This document shows positions 34,801 through 46,156 of a stretch of 64,000 nucleotides of DNA, in pieces. Source of the stretch: Leucosporidium creatinivorum (taxonomy: Eukaryota; Basidiomycota; Microbotryomycetes; Leucosporidiales; Leucosporidiaceae); the NCBI GenBank assembly GCA_001600635.1, contig BCKL01000007.1, positions 148,303-212,302 on the forward strand, given 5' to 3'. The notes beneath the pieces are model-generated. The model worked only from the letters and a program-made list of their open reading frames with translations. It was not told the origin of the DNA and ran no database searches. The translations under genes were made by a program, and so were the position numbers. Positions within the stretch are counted from its first letter, which is position 1. Each line of letters opens with the position of its first letter.

Positions 34801-35235
34801 GAGGGTGTCTTTCCATCCTCTCAGCCAGCCATCCCGCCCTACTCCACCTTCCACAGTCTGCTAAGAGGCTGCTGTCGAGGTGGGAGAGGACGCAGAAGAG
34901 GGGATTCGCAGAGGACGGGCTCGGTCGAGGGTAGCCAGGCAGCTGTGAGGTCTGCGGAGACGGTGCTGTACCCCTATTGACTGGTACTACTCCTATGGCC
35001 CAAGCTCAATGACCAGCCATCTCTCTGCGGCTCTCAGAGGATGCGACAGGGCTACAAATTGATGCTCGGCCAGCTCGACCTCTCTTGACTTCCTACTTTT
35101 CACCGCTCTCTCGCTTCGGCTCTCGCTTATCTCAGCGCTACAGCCCTCGTCTACCAGACTACAGCGCTTCACCTCACACCAGCACACCTCACCTCCCCAC
35201 CCACCTCACCACCTCACACCTCGCTGTGCTCCAAA
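31831..35235. other. Gene-poor stretch of about 3.4 kb
   Basis: No protein family, RNA gene or repeat was recognised here. GC content and short-word style resemble the surroundings, and intron-like donor and branch sequences occur (for example near 33650), so fragments of decayed genes are possible. One 108-codon frame at 32357-32683 (-) is listed separately. A 143-codon frame on the minus strand at 33819-34250 has no recognisable motif. The right end carries the promoter of the gene at 35236, with C/T and CACC-rich DNA just before its ATG. Confidence 0.4.
32357..32683 (-). CDS. Hypothetical 108-residue protein
   Basis: A continuous frame from a real ATG encodes MEVDEQLHVRKSRALIQWQS and onward, with a helical, charged composition and a less Arg/Pro/Ser-skewed content than typical antisense frames in this genome. 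It contains no intron and no recognisable motif, and it ends QAREG. It lies alone in the gene-poor stretch. It may be a small gene, the remnant of one, or chance. Confidence 0.2.
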   Translation of the reverse strand: MEVDEQLHVRKSRALIQWQSLVQKACTHTSESTMLVDATRNDHSRRMWQERKREESKPGSILNSPSSDSLSILLMEMGYRSASGVQQGYMSLFELQPDCSDPDQAREG

Positions 35236-36330
35236 ATGGCCTTCTCCAAGTCGCTCGCCGCTCTCTCGTCCAAGCTCCGCTCCAAAGTCGCTCGCACGAG
35301 TAGCAGCAAGATTGCCACCATCTCGGCACCCTACAGCGTGAGCAAGTTGATGTCGCCAGCCCTCGAACAGGTGAGCTTCCTCCTTCTCGCTCAGCCACAT
35401 TCCTCGAGCGCAAAAAGTCTGACCTGGGTTCTCCTCGGCTCACTCGCGCAGATGTACGACGACAAGCTGTTCGCCGATGGGCTCTGCAACCCTACCGCCC
35501 CTCCTCGCCAGCCTGCCTTCCCCATCAAGCACAAGGTGCAGCTCCCCAGACTCGACGCCGAGCACCCCGCAACTTCGCTCTCGGCTCAGCAGCAGCAGCC
35601 CGACTTCGCCTCGCCCTCGCCCGAGCTCATCAACACTTCCACCTGCTCGTACGACGCTACTTCGGAGCACCACCCCGACAAGGACGTGGTCCGCTGCAGC
35701 ACTCCCACCGAACAACTCTTCTCACCCTCGGCGCCCGCCTCGCCCAACACCTCTTCTCGGTCGACTCGCACTCCCTCGCCCATCTTTGACTCGGTCACCA
35801 CCTTCGAGCTCGTCGACTCAACCACTCCCCTCACCATCAACGAGGACCGGTTCACCGACCTCCCTCCTCGTATCTTTCCTCTCCGCCGCACCGGTCGCGC
35901 TGAGCCCAGGGTCGTCGCTACTTCAACCGTAAAGGAGTACACCACCACCACCTCGGACCCCTTCGCCACCCTCTTCAGCGGCCCCTCTCCCTCCTCCTCC
36001 GTCCACTCGCTCGCCAGCCTCGCCAGCTTCGGCGGCCGCCTGGCTCTCGCCAAGGACATCGAGTCCGGCCTCGCTCGCATCGGCTGCGTCAACGCCCGAT
36101 TACCCACCACTATGAACACTGGCCTCGACACCCTCTTCGCTGGTCCCTCGCCCTCCAACTCGGTCAGCTCACTCGCCACTCTCGCCTTCGCCGAACGCAC
36201 TCCGCTCAAGGGTGACATCAACATGGGAGTCGTCAGCATCGGAGAGGTCAACAGCTACCGTTCGAGGGCACTTCCTGCTACCCCCATCGTCCAGCACGAG
36301 GGATGCTCTGCCATCGTCGAGGAGTGGTGA
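35236..36330 (+). CDS. Pro/Ser/Thr-rich protein with internal repeat, unknown
   Basis: I do not recognise a family. The start ATG has a good context (CCAAAATGG). A likely intron at 35371-35451 has a GTGAGC donor and GCGCAG acceptor. It is 81 nt and free of stops, so the protein has 337 residues if spliced and 364 if not. The N-terminus (MAFSKSLAALSSKLRSKVAR) is a basic amphipathic segment that could serve as a mitochondrial targeting signal. The middle is disordered. Two repeats near the end share DTLFAGPSPSNSVSSLA-type cores followed by an (I/V)xxGxxxIGxVN motif. Strong codon bias (C-ending codons) suggests high expression. Confidence 0.65.
   Translation: MAFSKSLAALSSKLRSKVARTSSSKIATISAPYSVSKLMSPALEQVSFLLLAQPHSSSAKSLTWVLLGSLAQMYDDKLFADGLCNPTAPPRQPAFPIKHKVQLPRLDAEHPATSLSAQQQQPDFASPSPELINTSTCSYDATSEHHPDKDVVRCSTPTEQLFSPSAPASPNTSSRSTRTPSPIFDSVTTFELVDSTTPLTINEDRFTDLPPRIFPLRRTGRAEPRVVATSTVKEYTTTTSDPFATLFSGPSPSSSVHSLASLASFGGRLALAKDIESGLARIGCVNARLPTTMNTGLDTLFAGPSPSNSVSSLATLAFAERTPLKGDINMGVVSIGEVNSYRSRALPATPIVQHEGCSAIVEEW
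35956..36252 (+). repeat. Two-unit repeat inside the 35236 gene
   Basis: Unit 1 starts at about 35956 and encodes ATLFSGPSPSSSVHSLASLA then GLARIGCVNA. Unit 2 starts at about 36121 and encodes DTLFAGPSPSNSVSSLATLA then GVVSIGEVNS. Each unit is about 45-50 residues. The units are diverged in sequence but keep spacing, so the duplication is old and under constraint. Confidence 0.7.
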
Positions 36331-36608
36331 GGAGGGGGCGAAGCAGGGAGAGGGTTCGGCGAGGGAACAGCGGGGCTTAGTCAGGCATCAGTGTGGGCTT
36401 AGTATCTAATCGTTCGTAGAGTCGTATTCTTGTTGTCATAGTAGTGTCATCCTCAGTTATCCTTCACCTGTCAACTCGAGAGAAACCGCGAGCTAGGCCT
36501 TCGCCGACCGGTCCGCGACGTCTGCCTGCGATATTAAAGTGTATTTTGCGAGTACAAGCATCATGAGAAGCAACAAGTGTCTATATCTGCGTCTATTTGC
36601 GACATCCC

Positions 36609-39600
36609 TTATACCTCCTTCACTCGAATAACGGACTCTACCTCGCCCTCGGCGAACGCCTTCGCACTCTCCTCGAACCTCCAGACCTTGTCCACCCTGG
36701 CCCTCAGCTCGCCCTTCTCCACCGCCACTCTCACTCGATCCAGCACTTCCCTCGGACTCTCTCCCCTCGTCTCGATCGTCTCGGACGTGATGGAGAGGAC
36801 GGAGAGTAGCTTGCGGTCCTTCTTGACGAAGGTGCGCCTGAGCGAGCGAAGAGACGCCTTCCACGATGATTCGGGAGCGGCAGTGGAGGAGGACGGGACG
36901 ACAAGAGGGGAGACGGTGCTGATGAACGCGCCGGAGTGGTGCAGAACCCGACGGGAGGCGTCGTAGACTGTTGGGCGAGCGAGAGATCAGCTTCCATATT
37001 CGGATCGAGAGCTCGAATGAAACTCACTCCTCCTTCCTCCAACACAATCCACCACAACGTCAAACTCGCTCTCGTGACATCCGTTCAAGACGGCGAGAGG
37101 CTCGTCCACGAGAACGGAAGACACTCCTGCGTCTCGGCACAGCTGAGCGTCGGCCTCCATGGCCGAGGGGCATTGAGCGACGATGTAGAGGTCTCGCTGA
37201 GGGCGGAGATGGGCGGCGAGCTGCACGCAGAGGTAGCCGATCGATTGGTGGGCTGCGAGGATGAGGATCTACGAGAGCGGGAGGTTAGCGACGTTGAGGG
37301 AGGAGCAGAGCGAGGAGGGGACAAACCTTAGATCCTCGAGGCAGCTCCCGGCAAATGGGTTCCATCACTTGCATGGCGCAAGCTCCCGCAGCAGGGAGAG
37401 CTGCGATCTCCTCAATGCTGAGTCGATCGGTCGGCGAGGGAGCGAGCGAGAGGCGGTCTCGAGGGATCGTGACGAGCTCCGAAAGGGCGGAGGACTGCGA
37501 AGGCGAGGCAGTAAGAGTGGCTCGAGATGTAGGGAACAGCTCAAACGCACCTTTTTTAGACCAACTACACCCCAGACCATCTCTCCCTTCCTGACCGTAC
37601 CCTTGCCCTCGACCGCATCTCCCATCTCCCGAACCCTACCAAGCACTGCTCTTCCTGGAACCCATCCGAAGCCCTCCCTGACACCCGCCATTTCCCTCGT
37701 CTTGACCAGATCGACCTCCTCCAATCCAACTGCAATGACCTCGACCAAGACCTCGTCGGACTTGAGCTTGTTTGCCGAAGGGAGGGGAGCGAGAGCGCTG
37801 TAGGTGAGGTCGCGGACGGGGGAGAAACGGCGCGAGTGAGTTTGGGAGGAGGAGAGTGGAGGCTCGATGGCGGAGCGCTTGAAGGGGTTAAAGGAGGAGG
37901 AGGCGGAGGAGGTGCCGCCCTGGGAAGGGCGAGCGAGGGCTGAGGCGGAGATGGAGAGGGTGAACATGAGGTTTGGGTTGCTCTTAACTGGTGCGGGGGA
38001 AGGGGTGCCGTGGTGAAAGATCATAGCGGCTGCGTCGAGCGGCATGGAAGGCGCCGAGAGTCGATGGGTGGCGCGACTCCGGGCAGGGTTCTTGGGCGGG
38101 CGAGAGAAGGCGCCGGTGGGGACTGACATGGTCGAGTAGCGAGAGGTTGAGCCCTGCGATTGCGAGTAGAGGGAGGGGTTGTCCTCCTCTTCGTCGTCGG
38201 CGAGGCTGCGAGGGCGTCCTGAGACGACCGAGAGAGCTTGCCGGGTGAGGGGTTGCGAAGGCGGGAGGGAGGACGAGCGAGACGGGGAAGAGAGAGAAAT
38301 GGGTCCAGAATGGGGCGCGATGATGGGTGGGGGGTAATAGGGCGAGGGCTCGATGGCCGACTGAGTGCGCCGACGAGGGGCGCGCTCCTCCTCCTCGATG
38401 GCGAGTGCTGGCGCAGGCGAAAGAGGGCGTCCCTCACTCCCACGCTCCCTCGCCGACGCGCTCGAGTTACTCCTCCTCATCGGCGCAGCAGAATATGGTC
38501 CAGCGTTCATGCTAGAGCTCCTCTGCACCTGCGCGGGCGTCGGCGCCGCGACCGACCTCTCCACCACCGCCAAAGTCGACGCCATGTCTTCCTCCTTCTC
38601 CTCCCGCATCACCAACGGCACCTCCACCTCCCCCTCCCCCTCATCCATCTCCGGCATCGGCTCCATAACATTCCTCGGCCTCCTCAAATTGCCCAAGCTG
38701 CTCGGCCTCCTGACCGGCTGCTCCCTGATCCTCTGCCTCTCCGTCTCCCTCAACTCCCTCTGCTGCTCCTCATATCGTTTGACAGTCCAATGCGGCTCGG
38801 GCGTTGAGCTCCTCCCGTTCTTGGAGCGAGCAGAGGGCATTTGGATGAGAGGTTCGATCGGCTCGCCGAGGGCGCGGATACGGGTCAGCCAGGCGGGGTC
38901 GGCGGAGGAGGAGGCGGCGGTGATCATTGGTGGTGGGGTGGAGGATGGGTCGTCGAGAGGGAGGGGGGAGGCCGAGCGAGAGCGAACGGGAGAGGAGGAG
39001 GCGACGACTTCGATGGTCGTGGCGGGCTGAGTCGAAGCTGCGACGTCGGAGGTGGTTGAGCGGCGCTTCGAGCGCTTGCGAGTGACAGATGAGGGGGTAG
39101 TGGAACTTCCCTGCTCCTCTTCTTCATCTGAAGGGACTTCGACGTCCCCCTTGATGCCCGCCGCCGATTGATCCGACTCAGTCCTCGTCAGGCAAATTCG
39201 AGGGACAGTGTGCGAGATAGCATTTGAGCCGAGATGGGCGGTAGGCGAAGCTGAGCGGTCGATCGAGTCGTTGAGAACCGTCGTCTTCTCCGTCTCGGCT
39301 TCGGAGGTGTGGGCGAGAGAGGAGGAGGTAGGCGATGGAGGCGAAGGGAAGGCGAGGGTTGGCTCGGGAGTTCCGGTGGCGAGGGCGAAGAATTCGTCGA
39401 CCGAGTAGTATTGACGGGATTTCCTAAGCGACGGCTGCAAATGAGGAGAGGTCAGCGCCGAGCTCTTGGGGCGCCACGAAGGAGTAAAGCACGGGACTCA
39501 CATCGGCGAGAGTTGGCTCCGGCGCAGCAAACTTGTCCAGCACTCCCATTGTCTGCGAAGAGACGAGCGCGACGTCCTGCACTCGGTCGTTGCTCCTCGC

Positions 39601-40533
39601 GCCATGCTCAATCGCCTCCTCGCTCATCGCCGTCACAAGCTCGAGCGGCTCGTGGATGCTCCTCCTCCGCTCCTCCTCCTCATTGTCCTCTTGCACGATC
39701 TCGAGACCGCGGTCTTCGTACTGCTGAGCAATGTCGACCACCTCCCTCGGCGCTCGTGGCTTCTTCTTGGTGCGCTTGGGTTGCGGTGGATCGAGGGTAG
39801 GGAATTGCAGAGGGAGAGGGTTCGATTGGATTGGAGTGATGGGCGGAGAAGAGGGCGCGGAGGAGATAGAGGAAGCGAGAGAGGGAGCGTCGGAGGAAGG
39901 CGAGGTGCGTCTTGTGGAGGCCGAGGAGGAAGTTGCGGAGGGAGTGGGAGAGAGGGACGCGTAACGACGCGAGGGAGCGGCGTCTGTACCAGAGTAGCGA
40001 CGACTGGTGCCGCTGGATTGCGAAGACGGCCGAGGGGTGGTCCGAAGCGAAGCCTGCTCCGGCGAAGTCCAAGTTGGCGGCAGCTGGGAGCGAGATGCCG
40101 AGGATCGTACAGAGCTCAAACTTTTGCTGCTCTGATGCGAGCGCATCGACCGAGTATCGTCGTCCGCCATCCCCGATTCGCTCCTGCTGCTGGATCCCCT
40201 TCGGCTGCTCCCTTGCCTCGACGACGAGCTCCTCCTCGTCTCGCCTGGTACTCCCAACGCGCTGGCGACCTCGGAAGGATGGATCGAGCTAGGCCCTCTG
40301 GTCAGCCCCGAGCGACCGCCGTACTGAGCCCACTCCCATTGCCCATTATTCCAGTCGCCTCCGCTGCTACTCCTGGCCGAGTCGCGCGAGCCACTGGACC
40401 GAAGGGAGGAAGTGCGCCGAGATTGCGAGGACGAGTGTAGCGATACATCGTAGAGGGAGGGTGAAGGTGAGGAGCGCCCCGAGTAGGATTGCGACGGCTG
40501 CCGAAGGAGCGTCTGAAGGAGAGAAGGGGCCAT
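36609..40533 (-). CDS. Giant disordered protein with C-terminal MDR oxidoreductase domain
   Basis: One gene of about 1290 residues. Exon 39502-40533 (344 codons) and exon 37551-39434 (628 codons) encode mostly Ser/Pro/Arg-rich disordered sequence with many basic and acidic patches. From about residue 890 a domain begins: DEVLVEVIAVGLEEVDLVK, then GWVPGRAVLGRVREMGDAV, typical of the GroES-like part of medium-chain dehydrogenases/quinone oxidoreductases. Three further exons continue with IEEIAALPAAGACAMQVM and DVVVDCVGG, ending at the TAA at 36609-36611. The nucleotide-binding loop reads LILAAHQSIGYLCVQLA, lacking the usual glycines, so catalysis is doubtful. No structural zinc cysteines are seen. 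A regulatory or scaffold role is inference. Confidence 0.75.
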
Positions 40534-41097
40534 GGCGACGGGGCGACTCTTCGGCTACAGAGGGGCTGTAGTATGAGCTGTCGGTCGTCTGCTGTACTTG
40601 ATGGTCAGCTCTGCATGCTCCGCTGCGGCCCTTCGACCGCCTGACGATGCTCACCGAGCTATTCGAAGTTGAGATCGAATCGAGCGCAACTGCTTGAGCG
40701 TCCGCGTGCGCTGTGAGCGACTGCTACTGATGTACAGGCGGGCGCCGGGTGAGGACGATCCTTATTGAGCGAGACGAGCTGTAGTCGAGTAACGAGATGA
40801 TGCAAGATGAGGAAGAAGACCAACCCAGGAGAGCGGTTGTCATCGACCTTTGAGACTTTGATCGACAGCCGAAGGGGAAATTGAAGCAGGGTGCATGCAG
40901 GTCGGTACAGACGAGGACTACTGAGCTTACAGCAGTAATTCAGAGCTGTAACACTGATCTTATGCCGCGCTGGCTGGTCGCCGAGCCATCGCCGAGACAA
41001 CCCCTGGGCCCGCTCGACTTCGGCGCCCGCTTGCGAAGGTCCCGCTCTCACTTCAACTCTCACCTAGTCTCAGCTTCTGTAGTCGACTCGAGCCAGT
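40534..41097. promoter_or_regulatory. Divergent promoter region
   Basis: About 560 bp between the starts of the oxidoreductase-fusion gene (-) and ECM16 (+). No gene, repeat or named element is supported. Confidence 0.3.
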
Positions 41098-44000
41098 ATG
41101 TCGAACCCTAATGGAACGACTCGACCACGGTACAACGTCAAGGGGCGCATGGCTTCGATACAGCAGCAAAAGGACCACAAGCGCAAACGAGCCTACGAGC
41201 CCGATGATTCCAATGCAGAGATCATTGATCCAGAGGAGAGAAAGCGCAGGAAGCAGGAAGTATGTCCTCTCGCTGCTCTGTAGGCTGGTACGAGAATTGC
41301 AGGAGCAGAAGGCAGAATGAGGGGCAGCCCGCTTTTTGCGTCCGAGCAGCAGGGCTACAGGGAGAGGCTGTAGAGCTGGACCAGAGTTACAGCAGCTTTC
41401 TAATACCTCTAGAGTATCTTCGACGAGCTACAGCAACTCTCAGAAACTCCTGCCAGCCCGCTGACCCTGCTTTGCCTTTCGCTTCGACAGGCCGAAGCCG
41501 CTGCTGGACCTGCCCCCGAACCAGCACCTACCAAGATGTCATCCAAGAAGAAGAAGCGTATGGAAGCCTTCATCAAGCGCAAGCTCAAGAAGGACGACCG
41601 CGTCAAGCTCATCGCCTCGCTCGCGTGAGTTCTCCCTGCTCGGCGCTCGCCTTCAACTCCCTAACTGACGCTACCACTTTCGGCCACAATAGCCAAACCC
41701 AATCCTCCTCCCTCGACCTCCGCTCCTCCTCCGCCCTCGGCTCCAAGCAGTTCAAATCCCAAGCCGAGAAGCTCGAGCACTCGTCGGCCGTGGAAGAAGG
41801 TCGTCGTGGACGTGCGCAGAAGATAGTGGCGAGGATCAAGGGAAGAGGTCATCTCAGCGATGACGATGAGGACTTGACGGATGACGATGACGAGGAAGGA
41901 GGAGACGCCGAGATGGAGCGCGAGATGGTCGCTCAAAATGAGACTGCGTCGCTCGCTGCTGCTGTACCTCGCTCGACGACCACCCTCAACAGCAAGAAAC
42001 CACCGCCATTCAACGCCTCCGGCTCTCTCGGCATCGTCGAGGTGGCCAAGCCCTCCCCCTCCTCCGCTCCTTCCACCTCGGCGCCCGCCATCCCAACACT
42101 CGCTCTCGCTCCCACCGCCGTAGGTAGCGGACTGAAGGCCGGTGCAGTAGTACAGGTAGTCAAGAGGAAGCCCAAGGAGAAGGGACGGATGCGGGCGATG
42201 GCTGGGATGGCGCCTGCTGGCAAGGGCAAGGGCAAGCAGGTCGAGGACAGCGACGAGGAGATGAGCTCCGAGTTTGATTCGTCGGATTCGGCGATGGATA
42301 GTGAGAGTGAAGAGGAAGGTGGGGAGGAGAGCGAGCAGGAGTGGGGTGGGATTCAGGAGGAGAAGGACGAGGGAGCGCCATCTGTTGGCGCCGAAGAGGA
42401 AGAGGAGGAAAGCGACTCCGACCCAGAGTCAGAAGACCCCTCCGTCCCCAGTCGCCCCCCTCGGGAGAAGGGTTCCTTCCAAGCCTGGGCCGAAGCCCAA
42501 GTCGCCACCGCCTCAGGCCACGCCTCCACCCTCCCTTCTGCCGACCCTCAATCGACCGCCGAACCGTCCTCAACAGGCTACGCTCCCCTCCTCCCCTCCG
42601 GCTCTGGCGCACCCGCCGCATCCCTCCCCGAAGGCCTTACAGGTCCTCTCGGCTCTGCCATCCCCGCCAACCAACTCCCTACTCTCCCTCCTCAGCGCAC
42701 CACTCACATTCCCATCGAGAGGACGGAGGGGATGCAGAAGCAGAGGGAGGAGCTGCCGATTGTCAAGGAGGAGGACAGGATCATGGAGGCGATTCGAGGG
42801 AATAGTGTGGTGGTCATTTGTGGTGAGACGGGTAGTGGAAAGACGACGCAGGTCGGTCAGTTCTTGTGGGAGGCTGGATGGGGAGATAAGTCGAGTGGTG
42901 AGTCAGGCTGGTTTCTTTCGCGCGACTACTTTCATTTGGTGCTGATGCTCAATGTTCTCTACCACAGACAACCCCGGCATGGTCGCCGTCACCCAACCCC
43001 GCCGAGTCGCCGCCCTCTCGACCTCCTCCCGCGTTCGCGCCGAGCTCTGCCTTCCCTCCGACTCTCCTCTAGTCGCTCATCGCATCCGATACTCTTCTAC
43101 CACTTCAGCAGATACCAAGCTTGTGTTCATGACGGATGGAGTCCTCCTGCGCGAGTTGGCGGCCGATTTCTTGTTGAACAAGTACAGTGTCGTGGTCGTC
43201 GATGAGGCGCACGAGAGGGGAGTGAATACGGATGTGTTGATTGGAGTGTTGAGTAGGGTGGCCAGATTGAGGGAGGATATGTGGAAGAAAGGCAAGGAGG
43301 GAATCAAGGTGAGTGGTCGCTTCTCGATTCGGCTTTTCTCGTAAGGAGAGCGCGCTGATCTCTCTTCTCTCACGTTCACTCTTCCTTCCTTCTACCACCC
43401 CCGCCTCTTCCAACAGCCCCTTCGCCTCATCATCATGTCGGCCACCCTCCGCGTTTCCGACTTCGCTGAGAACCCTACTCTCTTCCCCACCCCTCCTCCC
43501 GTCCTCCATGTAACAGCCCGTCAGCACCCCGTCACCGTCCATTTCTCCCGCCGCACCTCCGCCAACTACCTCGAGCAAGCCTACAAGAAGGTCGCTCGCA
43601 TCCACTCTCGTCTCCCCTCCGGTGGGATCCTCGTCTTCTGCACCGGACAGAATGAGATCGTCAGTCTGGTGAAGAAGTTGGAAGCCAAGTTTGGAAAGAA
43701 GGCGATTGAGGCGAGGAAGAAGAGGGTGCAGGAGATGAAGGAGAGGGATGAGAAGAGGAAGTCGGGCAGGGAGGAGTGGAAGGCGGCGAGGAAGGCGGAG
43801 AGGGCGGAGGATGAGGAGAATGCGAATGCGGGTCCAGTGGAGAGTGAGTTGTATTCTGGCGTCATTGACAGGCTGGAGCAGATCTGACGGACTCTTTCCT
43901 CTCGCAGTGGGAGACGATCTCGAGGCCGAGGAGGTCGAGCTCGGCGACGACAAGGACCTAGCGGCCGATGTCGACGATGGGCTTTACGACGAGGACGACG

Positions 44001-45985
44001 TCGATGGATTGGAGAGCGACGAGGATGAGGAGAAGTTCGGCGGCCTTGATCTCGAGGACGACACGGATGGTGAGCTCTTACGCTCCCCTCATACTCAGCC
44101 GACGATGGCTGACGGTCCCTTCTTCGTCTCGAACAGAGCCCATGCACATCCTCCCTCTCTACTCTCTCCTTCCTACCGACAAGCAGATGAAGGTCTTCGC
44201 CGAGCCGCCAGCTGGCACTCGCCTCGTCGTCATCGCCACGAACGTCGCCGAGACTTCCATCACTATCCCCAACATCAAGTATGTTGTCGACTCGGGTCGC
44301 GCCAAGGAGGTGAGCCTTTTCTTCGAGCTGGTCCAGCGCGCTGGAGCTGACTGTCGCTTCTCGCCCTTCAGCGTCAATTCGACATCGACAGCGGCATCCA
44401 GTCGTTCGAGGTCTCCTGGATCTCCAAGGCTTCGGCATCGCAGCGCTCCGGTCGAGCAGGACGTACCGGCCCAGGACACTGCTACCGCCTCTACTCGTCG
44501 GCCGTCTTCGAGAACTACTTCGACCAGCACACGAAGCCCGAGATCCTTCGCATGCCCATCGAGGGCATCATCCTTCAGATGAAGAGCATGAACATCGACG
44601 CCGTCGCCAACTTCCCCTTCCCTACACCACCGGATCGTGACAGCCTCAGGAGGGCGGAGAAGACGTTGGTGCACCTCGGCGCGCTCGAGAAGAGCGAGAG
44701 CATCTCCAAGGTCGGCGGCAAGATTACCGAGCTCGGAAGGTCCATGTCGCTTTTCCCTCTTTCGCCGAGGTTCTCCAAGATGATCGTAGCGGGACAGCAG
44801 CACGGCTGCTTGCCCTATGTCATCGCCGTCGTTTGCGCGCTGTCGGTCGGCGATCCCTTCATGCGGGAGCAGAACCTGGCCGACGAGGATGGCGACCTGC
44901 CAGAGATGGAGGAGGAGAAGGCGTTGAGCGCAGCGGAGATCAGGCATATCAGGGATCCTGAGATTCGCAGGAGGGAGGAGCTCAAGGTCGCGAGGAAGTC
45001 GTTCTTCTCGGTGCAAAGCGTGAGTTCTCGGTCGGCAGCTGTTGTCTGGCCAGCGACGGGCTCTGATCTCTTCTTTCCCTACCACAGAAATATGCCGCGC
45101 TCGGCAAGGGAGCCAGCGACGTCTTCAAGATGCTCAGCGTCGTCGGCGCCTACGAGTACGAGGGCGGCAAGGACTCGTTCTGCGAGGCCAACTTCGTTCG
45201 GACGAAGGTCAGCCTCTTATCAGTCTCTTATCCCCGCGTGGAGTCGAGCTGACCTCTCGCCTCCCCTACAGGCCATGCAAGAGATCCACAAGCTCAGAGC
45301 ACAGATCTCGAGAATCGTCCAATCGACTTACCCCGGCATCGACGCCGGCTTCGTCCCCAAGCTGCAGCCTCCTTCCGACACCCAAGTACGTCTCGCCTTG
45401 CCCTTCCTCGTCCGCTGAGCTTGAACTCATCCGCCTTCCCTTTCGCAGCTCAAGGTCCTCCGCCAGCTCCTCACCTCGGCCTTCATTGACCAAGTCGCCA
45501 TCCGCAAGGACATCGCCGACAAGCAGAGCACCATCTCTTACGCCAAGACTGCCTCGACTCGAGGAGTCCCCTACCGCGCGTTCGGCATCGACGAGGACCT
45601 TTTCATTCACCCTTCTTCGGGCCTATTCCATCAGACGCCGCCCGAGTTCATCGTCTTCACTGAGCTGCATCGGACCCATAAGGTCTGGCTGAAGAGTACG
45701 TCGTTATCCACGTTCGCTCGGTCGACGACCTAGCTGATTCAAGTCTCCTCAACAGCCATCACCAAGATCAACTCGGCCTGGCTTCCCACCCTCGGTCGCC
45801 CTCTCTGCACCTTCAGCAAACCCATCGAGACGACTGCGACCTCACTCGCGACAAAGACCAAGTCGACCGGCGAGGATACGAGGCAGACTTTCGTCGTCCC
45901 TCGCTTCGGCTCGGGCGTAGGAATCGAGCTGAAGCCCGTGTTGGTGGAGCAGAAGTTGGTGAACGGGAGGTGGGTGTTCACGTAG
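41098..45985 (+). CDS. ECM16: DEAH-box RNA helicase Ecm16/Dhr1 (DHX37), ribosome assembly
   Basis: This nucleolar helicase releases U3 snoRNA from pre-ribosomes during small-subunit assembly. The N-terminal region is long, Lys-rich and acidic ([26 protein letters not shown]), as in Dhr1. The helicase core follows: motif [11 protein letters not shown] near 42820, motif II DEAH at about 43203, motif III SAT near 43440, then [10 protein letters not shown] and motif [14 protein letters not shown] near 44440. A Lys/Glu-rich insert followed by an acidic run (43670-44080) sits between the RecA domains, a known Dhr1 feature. The C-terminal HA2 and OB-fold parts end RWVFT at the TAG at 45983-45985. 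The first intron (41260-41490) is long at 231 nt; the others are short. Confidence 0.93.
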
Positions 45986-46156
45986 AGCGTTAGGATCGAC
46001 AGAGCTGTGTTGTAAGAAGTTGAGGAGCTCTACTACTGGTCGAGGGCGAGCGAGCGAGCCAAGGGAGGTCGGCGTTTCGGTTCGAAGCCTCGCAGCTCCT
46101 TGCGCTCGATGAGCTCTCTCGCATCTGCTGCCCTGCTATACATCAAACGGCGCGTG

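Noticed and set aside
38238-38807. Plus-strand frames of 190-220 codons opposite the oxidoreductase-fusion gene
   Set aside because: They mirror a biased, disordered coding region on the other strand; the translation is Arg/His/Leu-rich antisense noise.
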